From assembly GCA_963719525.1 (NCBI GenBank), contig CAVRCG010000004.1, positions 2,790,001-2,854,000 of the forward strand: a stretch of DNA of 64,000 bases. Direction: 5' to 3'. The notes beneath the pieces are model-generated. The model was given only the letters and a program-made list of their open reading frames with translations, searched no databases and had not been told where the DNA came from. Shown here piece after piece: positions 17,006-25,165 of this stretch (its first letter is position 1; the number at the start of each line of letters is the position of its first letter). The DNA is from Bernardetia sp963719525. Lineage in GTDB: Bacteria > Bacteroidota > Bacteroidia > Cytophagales > Bernardetiaceae. Position numbers and translations under genes: made by a program.

Positions 17006-17230
17006 TTATTTAGTTTGTCTTAATTCATTGATTTTTTCTTCGGATAAGTCTGTTAATTCTTTTATTAGTTCATTATCAAAACCTTCTCTTATTCCTACTA
17101 AAGCAATTTTAATAACCTTTTCTTTTTTTGCTGCTTTTTTTCCTTCCATAAAAGCCGTTTGCTTTATACTTTCCCAGTCCCAAATATTTCTTTGGTTGTT
17201 TTTAAATGGGTCAATAATTTCTCTTTCCAT
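17006..17230 (-). CDS. Free-standing Rpn C-terminal-domain protein (RpnS-like)
   Basis: This 74-residue protein reads like the end of the neighbouring Rpn nuclease. IWDWESIKQTAFMEGK aligns with YWDLQSVAHTYFSEGK. IALVGIREGFDNELIKELTD then LSEEKINELR aligns with SALVGIKKGLDNQFIKEMTG then LSDEKINELR. It lacks the whole nuclease core. It starts at its own ATG (17230), 12 bp after the large gene, in an apparent two-gene unit. In E. coli, rpn genes make small C-terminal proteins from internal starts that inhibit the full-length nuclease. By inference this could be the same inhibitor encoded as a separate gene. The alternative is a decaying duplicate of the nuclease gene, but its frame is clean and it has an ATG. 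Confidence 0.65.
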   Translation of the reverse strand: MEREIIDPFKNNQRNIWDWESIKQTAFMEGKKAAKKEKVIKIALVGIREGFDNELIKELTDLSEEKINELRQTK

Positions 17231-17242
17231 ACTAAAAATGAT

Positions 17243-18139
17243 TTAATTGGTGTGTTTTTCTCTTAGTTCATTGATTTTTTCATCAGATAATCCTGTCATT
17301 TCCTTTATGAACTGGTTATCCAATCCTTTTTTTATTCCTACTAAGGCTGATTGAATAGCTTGTTCTTGTTTTCCTTCTTTTTTTCCCTCTTCTTTTCCTT
17401 CTTCTCTCCCCTCCTCTTTTCCTTCCGAAAAATAAGTATGAGCAACACTTTGTAAATCCCAATAATCTTTTAGACTTTCTTGATAAACAAATTGTTCTTT
17501 TTTATTATATTTTGCCACTTCAGCTATTTCTAAGAGTCTTCTAAAAACTCCTTCCTGCAAATTATTTGGCTTGTCTGCTAATTTGTGTAAGTTTTTGAAG
17601 GCAAACAACCAACGCTCATAATCGTTCTCTAACTCTTCTAATTGCTTTTTAAATTTAGGAATTTCTAAAAAAACAAAAGTTAGTTTATCATAAAAAACTT
17701 TATTGGAATTAGTTTCAATGAGCTTTACGTTATGATGAAACTGATCTGGCTCTGAATCATCAAATTCAAAATCCAAAACTCCAATTGTATAAACATTACG
17801 CAGTTCGTAATTCCAGTCTTTTCCTTTTCGTGCTTGTTCTTGAATTGCAAAAGTAGAATAATACAGACTTCTATCTTTAAAGAATTGTTGTTTTACTCGC
17901 TGAACTTCTACAATAAATTTTTCTCCCTCTTCATTGGTACAATACAAATCAAAAACAGCTTTTCTATCTCGCTGACCTTTCCCCAAATGTTCATTATTGA
18001 GATACGTCAAATCAATTATTTTTTCTCTGTCTTTCAATAATCCATTCAAGAAATTTATCAATAAATCCTTGTTTGGTTCTTCTCCAAATATTTTTTTGAA
18101 GCCAAAATCTGTAAAAAGATTGATGTATCGGTCTGTCAT
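17243..18139 (-). CDS. rpn: Rpn-family PD-(D/E)XK recombination-promoting nuclease
   Basis: The 298-residue protein starts with the family signature NLFTDFGFKKIFGEEPNKDL. The catalytic block follows: Asp in KAVFDLYC and the E-x-Q motif in FIVEVQRVKQ. The centre (LYYSTFAIQEQARKG, VYTIGVLDFEF) matches PDDEXK_2 transposase-like proteins. A charged spacer of GKEEG/GREEG repeats (about 236-256) links to a C-terminal helical domain (ALVGIKKGLDNQFIKEMTG). Length matches E. coli RpnA. These enzymes cut DNA and have been linked to recombination and phage defence, with toxicity held back by the C-terminal fragment. I see no ATG before that fragment in this gene, while the next gene encodes it separately. 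Confidence 0.85.
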   Translation of the reverse strand: MTDRYINLFTDFGFKKIFGEEPNKDLLINFLNGLLKDREKIIDLTYLNNEHLGKGQRDRKAVFDLYCTNEEGEKFIVEVQRVKQQFFKDRSLYYSTFAIQEQARKGKDWNYELRNVYTIGVLDFEFDDSEPDQFHHNVKLIETNSNKVFYDKLTFVFLEIPKFKKQLEELENDYERWLFAFKNLHKLADKPNNLQEGVFRRLLEIAEVAKYNKKEQFVYQESLKDYWDLQSVAHTYFSEGKEEGREEGKEEGKKEGKQEQAIQSALVGIKKGLDNQFIKEMTGLSDEKINELREKHTN

Positions 18140-18163
18140 TGGATTTTAAGTTAAATAAGTAAA

Positions 18164-18481
18164 CTACAAGTTTTTAACAACAAGATAAAGATACAAAAAA
18201 GCTCCAAAAATTAGTGTCAAAATAATAGCTAAAACGGTAGCCCACTTTTTCCAATCAGAGGAAGAAGAGAAATAAAGTTTGCAAGTCATTCCGATATTCC
18301 AAAGAAGTAATGTAATTAATCCTGTAGTTAGTACTACGCTTCCTATTTCAAAAAGTCTTTCTGATAAAACAGAAAACAAAATAATTGAGATGACAAAAAT
18401 AATAAAAATATTTGATGCAATAATAGTTATCCAAACATTTGGCTTTTCTATTTTTGTTTCCCTATCCAAAATTTCCTCCAT
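18164..18481 (-). CDS. Small membrane protein, paralogue of the next gene
   Basis: The 105-residue protein begins MEEILDRETKIEKPNVWI and has three hydrophobic helices (about 18-40, 46-68, 80-102). The opening MEEILDRE is shared with MEQILDRE of the gene at 18505, and both continue with a Lys/Pro stretch and then an N-W-I start of the first helix, so the two are paralogues. No functional motif is visible. It lies 24 bp after the Rpn gene start region on the same strand and 23 bp from its paralogue, so the four small genes may form one unit. Confidence 0.65.
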   Translation of the reverse strand: MEEILDRETKIEKPNVWITIIASNIFIIFVISIILFSVLSERLFEIGSVVLTTGLITLLLWNIGMTCKLYFSSSSDWKKWATVLAIILTLIFGAFLYLYLVVKNL

Positions 18482-18504
18482 AGTTTTATTCTACATGATT
18501 ATAA

Positions 18505-18732
18505 TTACTTTACTCCCTTTAAATAAATGTATAAAAAGCCTATTCCTATTATAACATTAGTCTGAATAAGTATAAACACACCTAATATTACTACAAAAGC
18601 AATATTATTTATATCCTCTAAAAACACACTAATAAGTGCTGTAATTAGAATTACGGTTAGATTTATTAAAAAGAAAATTATCCAATTGCTTATTTTCTTT
18701 TTTGGCTTTTCTCTATCTAAAATTTGTTCCAT
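18505..18732 (-). CDS. Small membrane protein, paralogue of 18164
   Basis: The 75-residue protein begins MEQILDREKPKKKISNWI, then two or three hydrophobic helices (IIFFLINLTVILITALISVF, IAFVVILGVFILIQTNVII). It looks like a shorter version of its neighbour. Its start codon overlaps the first base pairs of the 56-bp tandem repeat array, so its promoter and ribosome-binding region must lie in repeat DNA. Function unknown. Confidence 0.6.
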   Translation of the reverse strand: MEQILDREKPKKKISNWIIFFLINLTVILITALISVFLEDINNIAFVVILGVFILIQTNVIIGIGFLYIYLKGVK

Positions 18733-18954
18733 AAAATACTATATTTTGGAATGAAAACACACTAAAGTGTGTTCTACAAAATTATCATAAAATACTATAT
18801 TTTGGAATGAAAACACACTAAAGTGTGTTCTACAAAATTATCATAAAATGCTATGTTTTGGAATGAAAACACACTAAAGTGTGTTCTACAAAATTACCAT
18901 AAAATACTATGTTTTGGAATGAAAACACACTAAAGAGTGTTCTACAGTGTGTTT
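18731..18954. repeat. Four tandem copies of a 56-bp hairpin unit
   Basis: Units begin at 18731, 18787, 18843 and 18899, each starting ATAAAATACTATATTTTGGA or a one- to three-base variant. Each contains the dyad ACACACTAAAGTGTGT followed by CTACA. The first three are nearly identical. The fourth is altered at its end (AAAGAGTGTTCTACAGTGTG) and abuts the bshA stop codon. A single dispersed copy lies at 16190. The array fills the whole gap between the small membrane gene and bshA. Confidence 0.95.
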
Positions 18955-20096
18955 TACATTATAACTGCTCCCTTTACTTTTTCTACTGCTTTATGATAAA
19001 CGGCTTCATACAAAGGTAAAATATTCGAAAGCTCAAATTCTTTTGCTCTCTTTAGTGCATTTTCTTTAAAGGTAGGCAAATTATCATCATCTAAGATAAT
19101 CAAAGCATTCTTTGCCATATCTTCTACATCGCCAACATCACTCATAAACCCACTTACACCTTGTACGTTTAGTTCTATAAGTCCACCTGCATTACTAGAA
19201 ATAACAGGCACTTCACACGCCATCGCTTCCAAAGCTGCCAGACCAAAACTCTCCGTTTCAGAAGGCATTACGAATAAATCGGCTACCGACAAAACCTCCT
19301 CAATCGCATCAATTTCTCCTAAAAAACGAACATCATTCGAAAGATTTAATTCTTTTACTAAATCCTCCATCGGATTTCTTTCTGGTCCTTCTCCAACTAA
19401 TAGTAATTTTGCTTCAATCTGTGTTCTAATCTTAGCAAATACTTTTATTACATCGTCAATACGTTTTACCTTTCTAAAATTAGAGGTGTGAACAACTAAC
19501 TTTTCTCCATTAGGACAAATAGCTTTCTTAAAATGATCCTTTTTTTGTTTCTTAAAACGCTCTAAATCAATAAAATTTGGAATGACATCAATTTCTTTTT
19601 TTACCTTAAAAGTATCATACGTTTGCTGGCGAAGACTATCCGAAACTGCCGTTACTCCGTCAGATTCGTTGATGCTAAACGTAACAACAGGCGCATAACT
19701 TGGGTCTTTTCCGACAAGCGTAATATCTGTACCATGCAAAGTCGTAACAACAGGAATTTGTATCCCTTCTGCTTTCAAAATCTGTTTTGCCATGTACGCA
19801 GACGACGCATGAGGAATGGCATAATGAACATGCAGAAGGTCAAGTTTTTCACATTTTACTACATTTACCATTTTGCTGGCAAGGGCAAGTTCGTAAGGAG
19901 GATATTTGAAAAGTGGATAGGTACGGATATCAACTTTATGATAAAAAATGTTGCCACTCAAAAAGGCAAGGCGTGAAGGTTGGTCGTAAGTAATAAAATG
20001 AACTTGATGCCCTGCCTCTGCAAGAGCTTTTCCGAGTTCGGTAGCTACTACGCCACTTCCACCATAAGTAGGATAACAGACGATTCCTATTTTCAT
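18954..20096 (-). CDS. bshA: N-acetyl-alpha-D-glucosaminyl L-malate synthase
   Basis: The 380-residue GT4 glycosyltransferase opens MKIGIVCYPTYGGSGVVATE, the hallmark of BshA. It continues with LLHVHYAIPHASSAYMAKQI, TTLHGTDITLVGKDPSY, HTSNFRKVKRIDDVI and the GT4 donor-site motif PSETESFGLAALEAMACEVP. BshA joins GlcNAc from UDP-GlcNAc to L-malate, the first step of bacillithiol synthesis. Two other bacillithiol-linked genes are in the window: ytxJ 145 bp upstream on the same strand, and a bacilliredoxin at 28526. bshB and bshC are not in the window. Length and motifs are complete. Confidence 0.93.
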   Translation of the reverse strand: MKIGIVCYPTYGGSGVVATELGKALAEAGHQVHFITYDQPSRLAFLSGNIFYHKVDIRTYPLFKYPPYELALASKMVNVVKCEKLDLLHVHYAIPHASSAYMAKQILKAEGIQIPVVTTLHGTDITLVGKDPSYAPVVTFSINESDGVTAVSDSLRQQTYDTFKVKKEIDVIPNFIDLERFKKQKKDHFKKAICPNGEKLVVHTSNFRKVKRIDDVIKVFAKIRTQIEAKLLLVGEGPERNPMEDLVKELNLSNDVRFLGEIDAIEEVLSVADLFVMPSETESFGLAALEAMACEVPVISSNAGGLIELNVQGVSGFMSDVGDVEDMAKNALIILDDDNLPTFKENALKRAKEFELSNILPLYEAVYHKAVEKVKGAVIM

Positions 20097-20241
20097 TGAA
20101 GATTATTTTTGTAAAAAAAGTAAGAAAGAGTATGAGTAAAATTTGTAGTATCGTTTCCCCTAAAATTATTTTATTAACGAATAACATAATCACGTTCTGA
20201 ACAATAATTTGTAATATTAATAATTCGTAATCCGTAATTGA

Positions 20242-20628
20242 CTAAGAAATTTTACCTACCAAATCATCAAAATAAATTGCTGAATGAGAAGCGTTATAAG
20301 TACATTTTCCATTTTCTATTAACAGAACTTGAGGCGATTCGTGATTAACATTTAATTCTTGTGCAATCAGATTAGAAATATTTCGGTACTGAATTAAATC
20401 TAAATAATAGGGCTGAACATTTGCCATTTTGTCTTGATTCCATTGGCGTTCGAAACGAGAAAGTGCCATTGTACTAATCGAACAGCGTGTACTATGTTTG
20501 AAAATAAGAACAGGTATAGTATCAGAATTTTTTATAATTTCTTGAAGCGTTTCAGGTGTCTCTAGTTTATTCCAGTTCATTATAGGTTCGTTGAAAAGTT
20601 TGGAGATGAATTTTGTAATTAAATTCAT
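20242..20628 (-). CDS. ytxJ: Bacillithiol system redox-active protein YtxJ
   Basis: The 128-residue thioredoxin-fold protein has VLIFKHSTRCSIS with the single active Cys at residue 49 (Cys-Ser-Ile-Ser, monothiol type). It ends with a typical thioredoxin-like cis-Pro region HESPQVLLIENGKCTYNASH. YtxJ proteins are monothiol bacilliredoxin candidates found with bacillithiol genes. It lies directly upstream of bshA on the same strand, which supports this call. The open frame has a 16-residue lead before MNWNKLETPETL, so the start could also be that second Met. Confidence 0.87.
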   Translation of the reverse strand: MNLITKFISKLFNEPIMNWNKLETPETLQEIIKNSDTIPVLIFKHSTRCSISTMALSRFERQWNQDKMANVQPYYLDLIQYRNISNLIAQELNVNHESPQVLLIENGKCTYNASHSAIYFDDLVGKIS

Positions 20629-20801
20629 CGTAATTTAATTAAGGATTTTTTGTAGTTCTTATTCAAAATTTGTATTCAAAACGTAGCTTTACTTATAAAG
20701 TTTAGAGTTTTTTTGTAAAAGAAGTAATTCTACTAATTCTTTGTGCTTTTTTATATCTTTCATCCCAAATTCATTTTAAAACTCAAAATGTAATTATAAA
20801 A

Positions 20802-20831
20802 AAAGACAACCTAAAAAATTAGATTGTCTTT
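20802..20831 (-). terminator. Rho-independent terminator
   Basis: AAAGACAA (20802-20809) pairs with TTGTCTTT (20824-20831), extended by CCTAA/TTAGA bases. On the minus strand it runs into a T tract (complement of 20795-20801). It lies 37 bp past the stop codon of the lipoprotein gene at 20868. The region 20629-20794 shows nothing else. Confidence 0.8.
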
Positions 20832-20867
20832 ATTCTTCATTTAACAAACAATTATTTTGATAACAAA

Positions 20868-21377
20868 CTATTCCTTCTTTTTTTCAAAAATATACAAATA
20901 ATCTCCTCCATTAGCAGAAATATTGAATGCAAATTGATTAATTATTTCTTTTGTTTCCAAATTTTGATATAAAAAATAACCATGATCGTTGTCTGTACTT
21001 GATTCTCCTATCGCTTTTCCTACTACTTGTACACCACTTATTCGTTGTTCTTCAATAAATAAATCAATAGCCTGTCTAGAACCCAAGTCTCTCAACTCGA
21101 TTTTGATTTGAGTAGTACTGTCCGAACCAGAAATAAATTCTGTGAAAATTACTTCGTCTTCTTTACTTCCTGCTTTCACAGTTGCCTTTACCGTATCAAT
21201 TACAAATGATCCTGCATTGATAGTTCCTACATAATCTCCAATCATTAGAGTTTTGTAATCAGGTGTTGGTTCTTCTTTGCTTTTTTCTTCGCAAGAACTA
21301 AATGCAAGTAAAGAAACAAGTGCAAAGAGAACAAGCAAATAAATTGAGTTCGTTTTTGGGTTAGATTGAATATTCAT
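20868..21377 (-). CDS. Lipoprotein of unknown function
   Basis: The 169-residue protein has a lipoprotein signal with a lipobox just before the Cys (LVSLLAFSSC, Cys near 29), followed by an acidic linker (EEKSKEEPTPD). The mature domain is beta-rich (LMIGDYVGTINAGSFVIDTV, FISGSDSTTQIKIELRDLGS) and resembles the small eight-stranded barrels of many Bacteroidota lipoproteins. No active-site residues are visible. It has its own terminator at 20802. The 262 bp upstream (21378-21639) hold no gene that I can recognise. Confidence 0.7.
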   Translation of the reverse strand: MNIQSNPKTNSIYLLVLFALVSLLAFSSCEEKSKEEPTPDYKTLMIGDYVGTINAGSFVIDTVKATVKAGSKEDEVIFTEFISGSDSTTQIKIELRDLGSRQAIDLFIEEQRISGVQVVGKAIGESSTDNDHGYFLYQNLETKEIINQFAFNISANGGDYLYIFEKKKE

Positions 21378-21639
21378 AATTTGTAGTATTTTTTTTTAAT
21401 TTTAATTATTCTGGTTTTGTAAAATGCAAAATTACGCATAAATACCTTTATAACAAGACCCTTCTAATGAAGAAAACGCTGCATCGAATAAAAAAATGTT
21501 ATGATTATTTTTTATTAATTAATTCAAATCATGGATTACAAGTAGTGCAAACTTCCTATTCTTGATGCACAAAATTTTTGTTCGAAATAGCAGATTTCCT
21601 TACTCCATACAGACACTAAGATACACTTGAACAAACTAA

Positions 21640-22896
21640 TTACTCTTCATTAAAACAGAAAAAATCTAATGTTGTATTTTTGATTGTATTACCTAGTTGT
21701 CTAGCTTTTACCCAGTCTCTACATGCTCTTTGAGGTTGTTCTTGGTCTAACAATAGTTCCGCCCTTCTGATATATAATTCTTTTTTTCCTTGATTATATA
21801 AAATAGCCAAATCCAAATTGTCCATTCCCTTTTCTTGATTATTTAATTTGAAAAACAAATCAGAACGAGTAAAATGAAACGCTGACTCTGTTGGGTTTTC
21901 ATTAATAAGAATAAAATTGTTGTGTAAAGCCAAGACATAATTCTTAACTTCATTTTCTAACTTTTCTACTATTTCGGTTCTTTTTTGAGTTTGATTACTA
22001 CTTTTCTTAATTACTGTTTCAAAGTCTTGTTGCGACAACCTATCATTTAGAAGATTTGCATAAGCCAATGCCCGCTGCTCATAATAAAGAATATTTGTAG
22101 GGTTTTGTCGTATCAAAGTTGTATAAATTTCGATAGCTAATTCATATTCCTTTAGTCTATTATAGTATTCATCGGCTACTTCTTGTGCTGTTTTTTGTTC
22201 GTATTTACTCAAATCAAGTGCTGTCGAAAAGTCTGTAATAGCACCCTGCCTTTCGTTTACTTTGCTGTATGCAATTCCTCTATCCAAATAAAAAATACTT
22301 TGTTGAAAAATAGAATTATCAATCGCCTTTGTATAATCTTCCAACGCTCCACTCGGAAAACTAAAATATTGGCTATATAATTTGGCTCGCAAATAATACG
22401 CTTGAGAAAAAGAATAATCATAAGCAATCGAATTTGTCAGTTCATCTACTGCCTTTTTGTAATCCTCCATTTCCACACTCTGCAAGGCTTGGTAATAATA
22501 AATTCTACTCAAAAAATTATGTACAGAACTCACAATCAAAAACATATAGGCTACAAAAGCAATCGAAGCTAGAGTTGAATAAATATTATTTTCCTTCGGT
22601 TGTTTTTGTCTTGGTACATAATACCGTTGAAAATTTTGGTCGGCTTCTTCTGGACGTTGATTGGCATAATAACTATAGGAATATGCAAAACGAAGCGTAA
22701 TGTCGTAATTTTGTTTTTTAGCTGGATTAGACAAAACCTGATAAGCTTCATTGATTCGTTTAAAAAGCTCCTCTGCAACTGGATTACCTGGATTTTTGTC
22801 TGGATGAAACTCTACTGCCAATCGTTTAAAGGCTACTTTAGCTTCTTCTTGTGAAGAGAGTTCGGGAATTCCTAAAGTAGTATAATGATTTTGCAT
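21640..22896 (-). CDS. DnaJ-domain protein with TPR repeats
   Basis: The 418-residue protein has an N-terminal J domain (residues 1-65) with the essential HPD (VEFHPDKNPGNPVAEELF) and the final helix YQVLSNPAKKQNYD. A membrane helix follows at about 108-130 (STLASIAFVAYMFLIVSSVH), then TPR-like repeats from about 135 to the end (YYQALQSVEMEDYKKAVDEL, FSQAYYLRAKLYSQ, NILYYEQRALAYANLL). The J domain should recruit and stimulate an Hsp70 (DnaK) at the membrane, with the TPR part binding clients. J domain plus a membrane segment and TPRs is a common Bacteroidota architecture without a settled role. Confidence 0.87.
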   Translation of the reverse strand: MQNHYTTLGIPELSSQEEAKVAFKRLAVEFHPDKNPGNPVAEELFKRINEAYQVLSNPAKKQNYDITLRFAYSYSYYANQRPEEADQNFQRYYVPRQKQPKENNIYSTLASIAFVAYMFLIVSSVHNFLSRIYYYQALQSVEMEDYKKAVDELTNSIAYDYSFSQAYYLRAKLYSQYFSFPSGALEDYTKAIDNSIFQQSIFYLDRGIAYSKVNERQGAITDFSTALDLSKYEQKTAQEVADEYYNRLKEYELAIEIYTTLIRQNPTNILYYEQRALAYANLLNDRLSQQDFETVIKKSSNQTQKRTEIVEKLENEVKNYVLALHNNFILINENPTESAFHFTRSDLFFKLNNQEKGMDNLDLAILYNQGKKELYIRRAELLLDQEQPQRACRDWVKARQLGNTIKNTTLDFFCFNEE

Positions 22897-23302
22897 TGCT
22901 CGTTTGTCGCTTTTTTGATTGTTTTTGAATAATTATCATCTAAAATTTTACTTCTTGCATTTGCCTGCTAACACATTGGTATTAGTTATGTTTCTTATTC
23001 TTTTAATTCTTATAAAAGTTACAAAAAATTTATGAATTTTGATACGTATTGTAGATTACTTTTAACAAAAATTATTGCGACTGATTTAGTAATTTTACTT
23101 TTCCATAACTGAGAATCTACTTAAACTTTCCAATTATTACTCTTTTTAATAGCGCATTGCGCATTATCAACATCTTCATTATCTTCGAGAATACACGCTT
23201 GCCTTTAGGTTTGTATTAGATAATATAGATGTAATTTCTTGTCTTGCATTTAAGCACTCATCTAGCAGATACAGCCTATGTTAGATAATTAATAATTGTT
23301 TT
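22897..23302. other. Intergenic region without a recognisable gene
   Basis: These 406 bp lie between the DnaJ-TPR gene and ftsW. They are AT-rich and have no frame with coding character. A short dyad (AGCGCATTGCGCATT near 23152-23166) is the only structure that I can see. Confidence 0.6.
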
Positions 23303-24484
23303 TTACTCAATCGTATGCACAATTCGCTGATAATTATTTCCATTCTGAACAGGCATTACTGTTTCTTTTTCTACTTTTTCCAGTTCTCCTCTACTTACAC
23401 TCAAAATTATTCCTAAAGAAATTCCTGTAAAAAATAAAGATGTTCCACCCATACTCAAAAGTGGCAAAGGAAGTCCCGTAACGGGTACAAGTCCGACCAC
23501 TACGCTCATATGAATAAGTGCTTGTACTACCAAACTAAAGCTAAGCCCAGCCGACAAAAGCCCTCCAAAGGCTCGTTCTGATTTTGCCATCGCTACCATC
23601 CCCCGATAGAGCAAAATAAGGTAAAGTCCCAAAACGACAATCCCTCCAAGCAATCCATATTCTTCAATAATTATGGCATAAATAAAATCGGAGTAGGGAT
23701 GAGGAAGAAAATTTCGTTGCTGGCTATTTCCTGCTCCTTTTCCTACAAATCCACCTGTCGCTACGGCTATATACGATTGTTCTTCTTGAAAAGTAACTTG
23801 CTCAGTATCAAAAAATGCCTTCATACGAGAAACTGCCGTTCCAGAACGTTGTCCTAATTTAAGTGCAATCATTCCCACTATTGCACCAATTACGATTGTC
23901 ATTACCAGATAACGAACAGGAACACGCCCAATAAACATAATCAAAAGACAGGTAGCAAAAAGCAAAACAGCAGAAGAAAAATTTGCTAAGGCAATTAAAC
24001 CACAAATAAGACCCGACCAAAAGATAATGGGTAACGTAGAACGCTGAAATTCCCGAATACTTTGCTGCCGTTTGGAAAGCATACTTGCTACATTTGCAAT
24101 CAAAGCAAGGGTAGCAAAATCAGAAGTTTGGAAAGATTGATTGATAAAAGGAATAATAAGACCACGACTTGCCTCATTAACGGTCGTTCCGAAAAGCCAA
24201 GTCAGAATCAAAAGAGGAACAGAAATAAGTAAAGCCAAGCGAGAAAGACGAGAATAATATCTATAATCTATTCGATGACAAACCCACATAATAATAAGAG
24301 CCATAATCAACAAAACACCGTGTTTGAAAAGATAGTACTCTGTATTCTCGTCCATTCTTTTGAAAGCGATTGCACCAGTAGCACTATAAACCACCAAAAT
24401 ACTGATGATAACTAAAAGGAAAACTACTCCCCAAATTATCTTATCTCCCGTAAATATTTTTTCGCTTATTTTATTGATTTCCAT
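23303..24484 (-). CDS. ftsW: SEDS-family peptidoglycan polymerase FtsW
   Basis: The 393-residue protein has about ten membrane helices and the SEDS signatures YSATGAIAF near the start, TTVNEASRGLIIPF after helix 4, RMKAFFD, GGFVGKGAGNSQQRNFLPHP then YSDFIYAIIIEEYGLLGG, and the C-terminal GLPLPLLSMGGTSLFF. The last motifs are the clearest FtsW/RodA markers. FtsW polymerises lipid II at the division septum together with a class B PBP. FtsW is favoured over RodA by the NFLPHPYSDFIYA stretch, but the gene stands apart from the usual dcw cluster, so RodA or SpoVE-like remains possible. Protein length is normal. Confidence 0.82.
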   Translation of the reverse strand: MEINKISEKIFTGDKIIWGVVFLLVIISILVVYSATGAIAFKRMDENTEYYLFKHGVLLIMALIIMWVCHRIDYRYYSRLSRLALLISVPLLILTWLFGTTVNEASRGLIIPFINQSFQTSDFATLALIANVASMLSKRQQSIREFQRSTLPIIFWSGLICGLIALANFSSAVLLFATCLLIMFIGRVPVRYLVMTIVIGAIVGMIALKLGQRSGTAVSRMKAFFDTEQVTFQEEQSYIAVATGGFVGKGAGNSQQRNFLPHPYSDFIYAIIIEEYGLLGGIVVLGLYLILLYRGMVAMAKSERAFGGLLSAGLSFSLVVQALIHMSVVVGLVPVTGLPLPLLSMGGTSLFFTGISLGIILSVSRGELEKVEKETVMPVQNGNNYQRIVHTIE

Positions 24485-24609
24485 CTATTTTTTCTAGTTT
24501 TCTTAAAGTAACTTATTCCTAAATTGTTCTGGTTTGGTATGCAAAAACGAATTTAAACCTATTTTTTTAAATTATCAATAAAACCAACGATAATTTTTGT
24601 TCGTAATGC

Positions 24610-25063
24610 TTATTTTGCTTCTATATCACTTTTTCGTTTTTGAGTTTTGTCTAGCAAGTCATAAATAATTGTCATATCATCAACGGTTGTGCCTTTTGGT
24701 GGGTTTCCCTGCCTTTGATAAACGAGCTATACGGTTTGTCTCATACCAACTAACACTTCCACCATTCACATAACTCTCATATACCAACTCGTTCGTTTTC
24801 ATATTATAAACAACAAACGAAATAGAATTTCTGGGTTGCATCCTTGTTCCATCAACTGTATTTTTACAGAGTACAAACGTTTTGTTTGTATTTTCTATGC
24901 ACTCAAACTTTTCTTCTGCTTTGTTTGTAAAGTTTACTTTTTGCTTTGCTAATTCTTCATAGTTCATTAGAGTATCTTGGCTTGAGGTGTTAGAGGTATT
25001 ATTCTTAGTATTAGCACAACTAAAAAATGAAATAATGAAGAGAACTAAAATTAAGTTTTTCAT
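24610..25063 (-). pseudogene. Lipoprotein with a late frameshift
   Basis: ATG 25063 starts a lipoprotein signal (MKNLILVLFIISFFSC); an earlier Met at 25096 is less likely. The frame reads through GGSVSWYETNRIARLSKAGK and then ends at 24680. Dropping one base from CCC at 24707-24709 (GGG on the coding strand) continues naturally as GNPPKGTTVDDMTIIYDLLD then KTQKRKSDIEAK, with a stop at 24610-24612. So the last 36 residues were probably lost by a one-base insertion, or the base is a sequencing error. The function is unknown; the body (SISFVVYNMKTNELVYESYV) is a small beta-rich exported domain. Confidence 0.7.
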
Positions 25064-25165
25064 AAATTGATTAATTTTGAATAAATAATTTGACAAATTG
25101 AGTAAAATAAGAACGAAATTTGAATATTTGACTAGATATAAAATGTATTCTTATCCCTATCAATC

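Noticed and set aside
18731..18954. CRISPR-like regular repeats
   Set aside because: Units are directly head to tail with no unique spacers between them, only four units, and no cas genes. They are a tandem array of a dispersed hairpin.
22183..22854. Several open frames opposite and in other frames of the DnaJ-TPR gene
   Set aside because: All are shadows of the minus-strand TPR coding region with no start signals or family motifs of their own.
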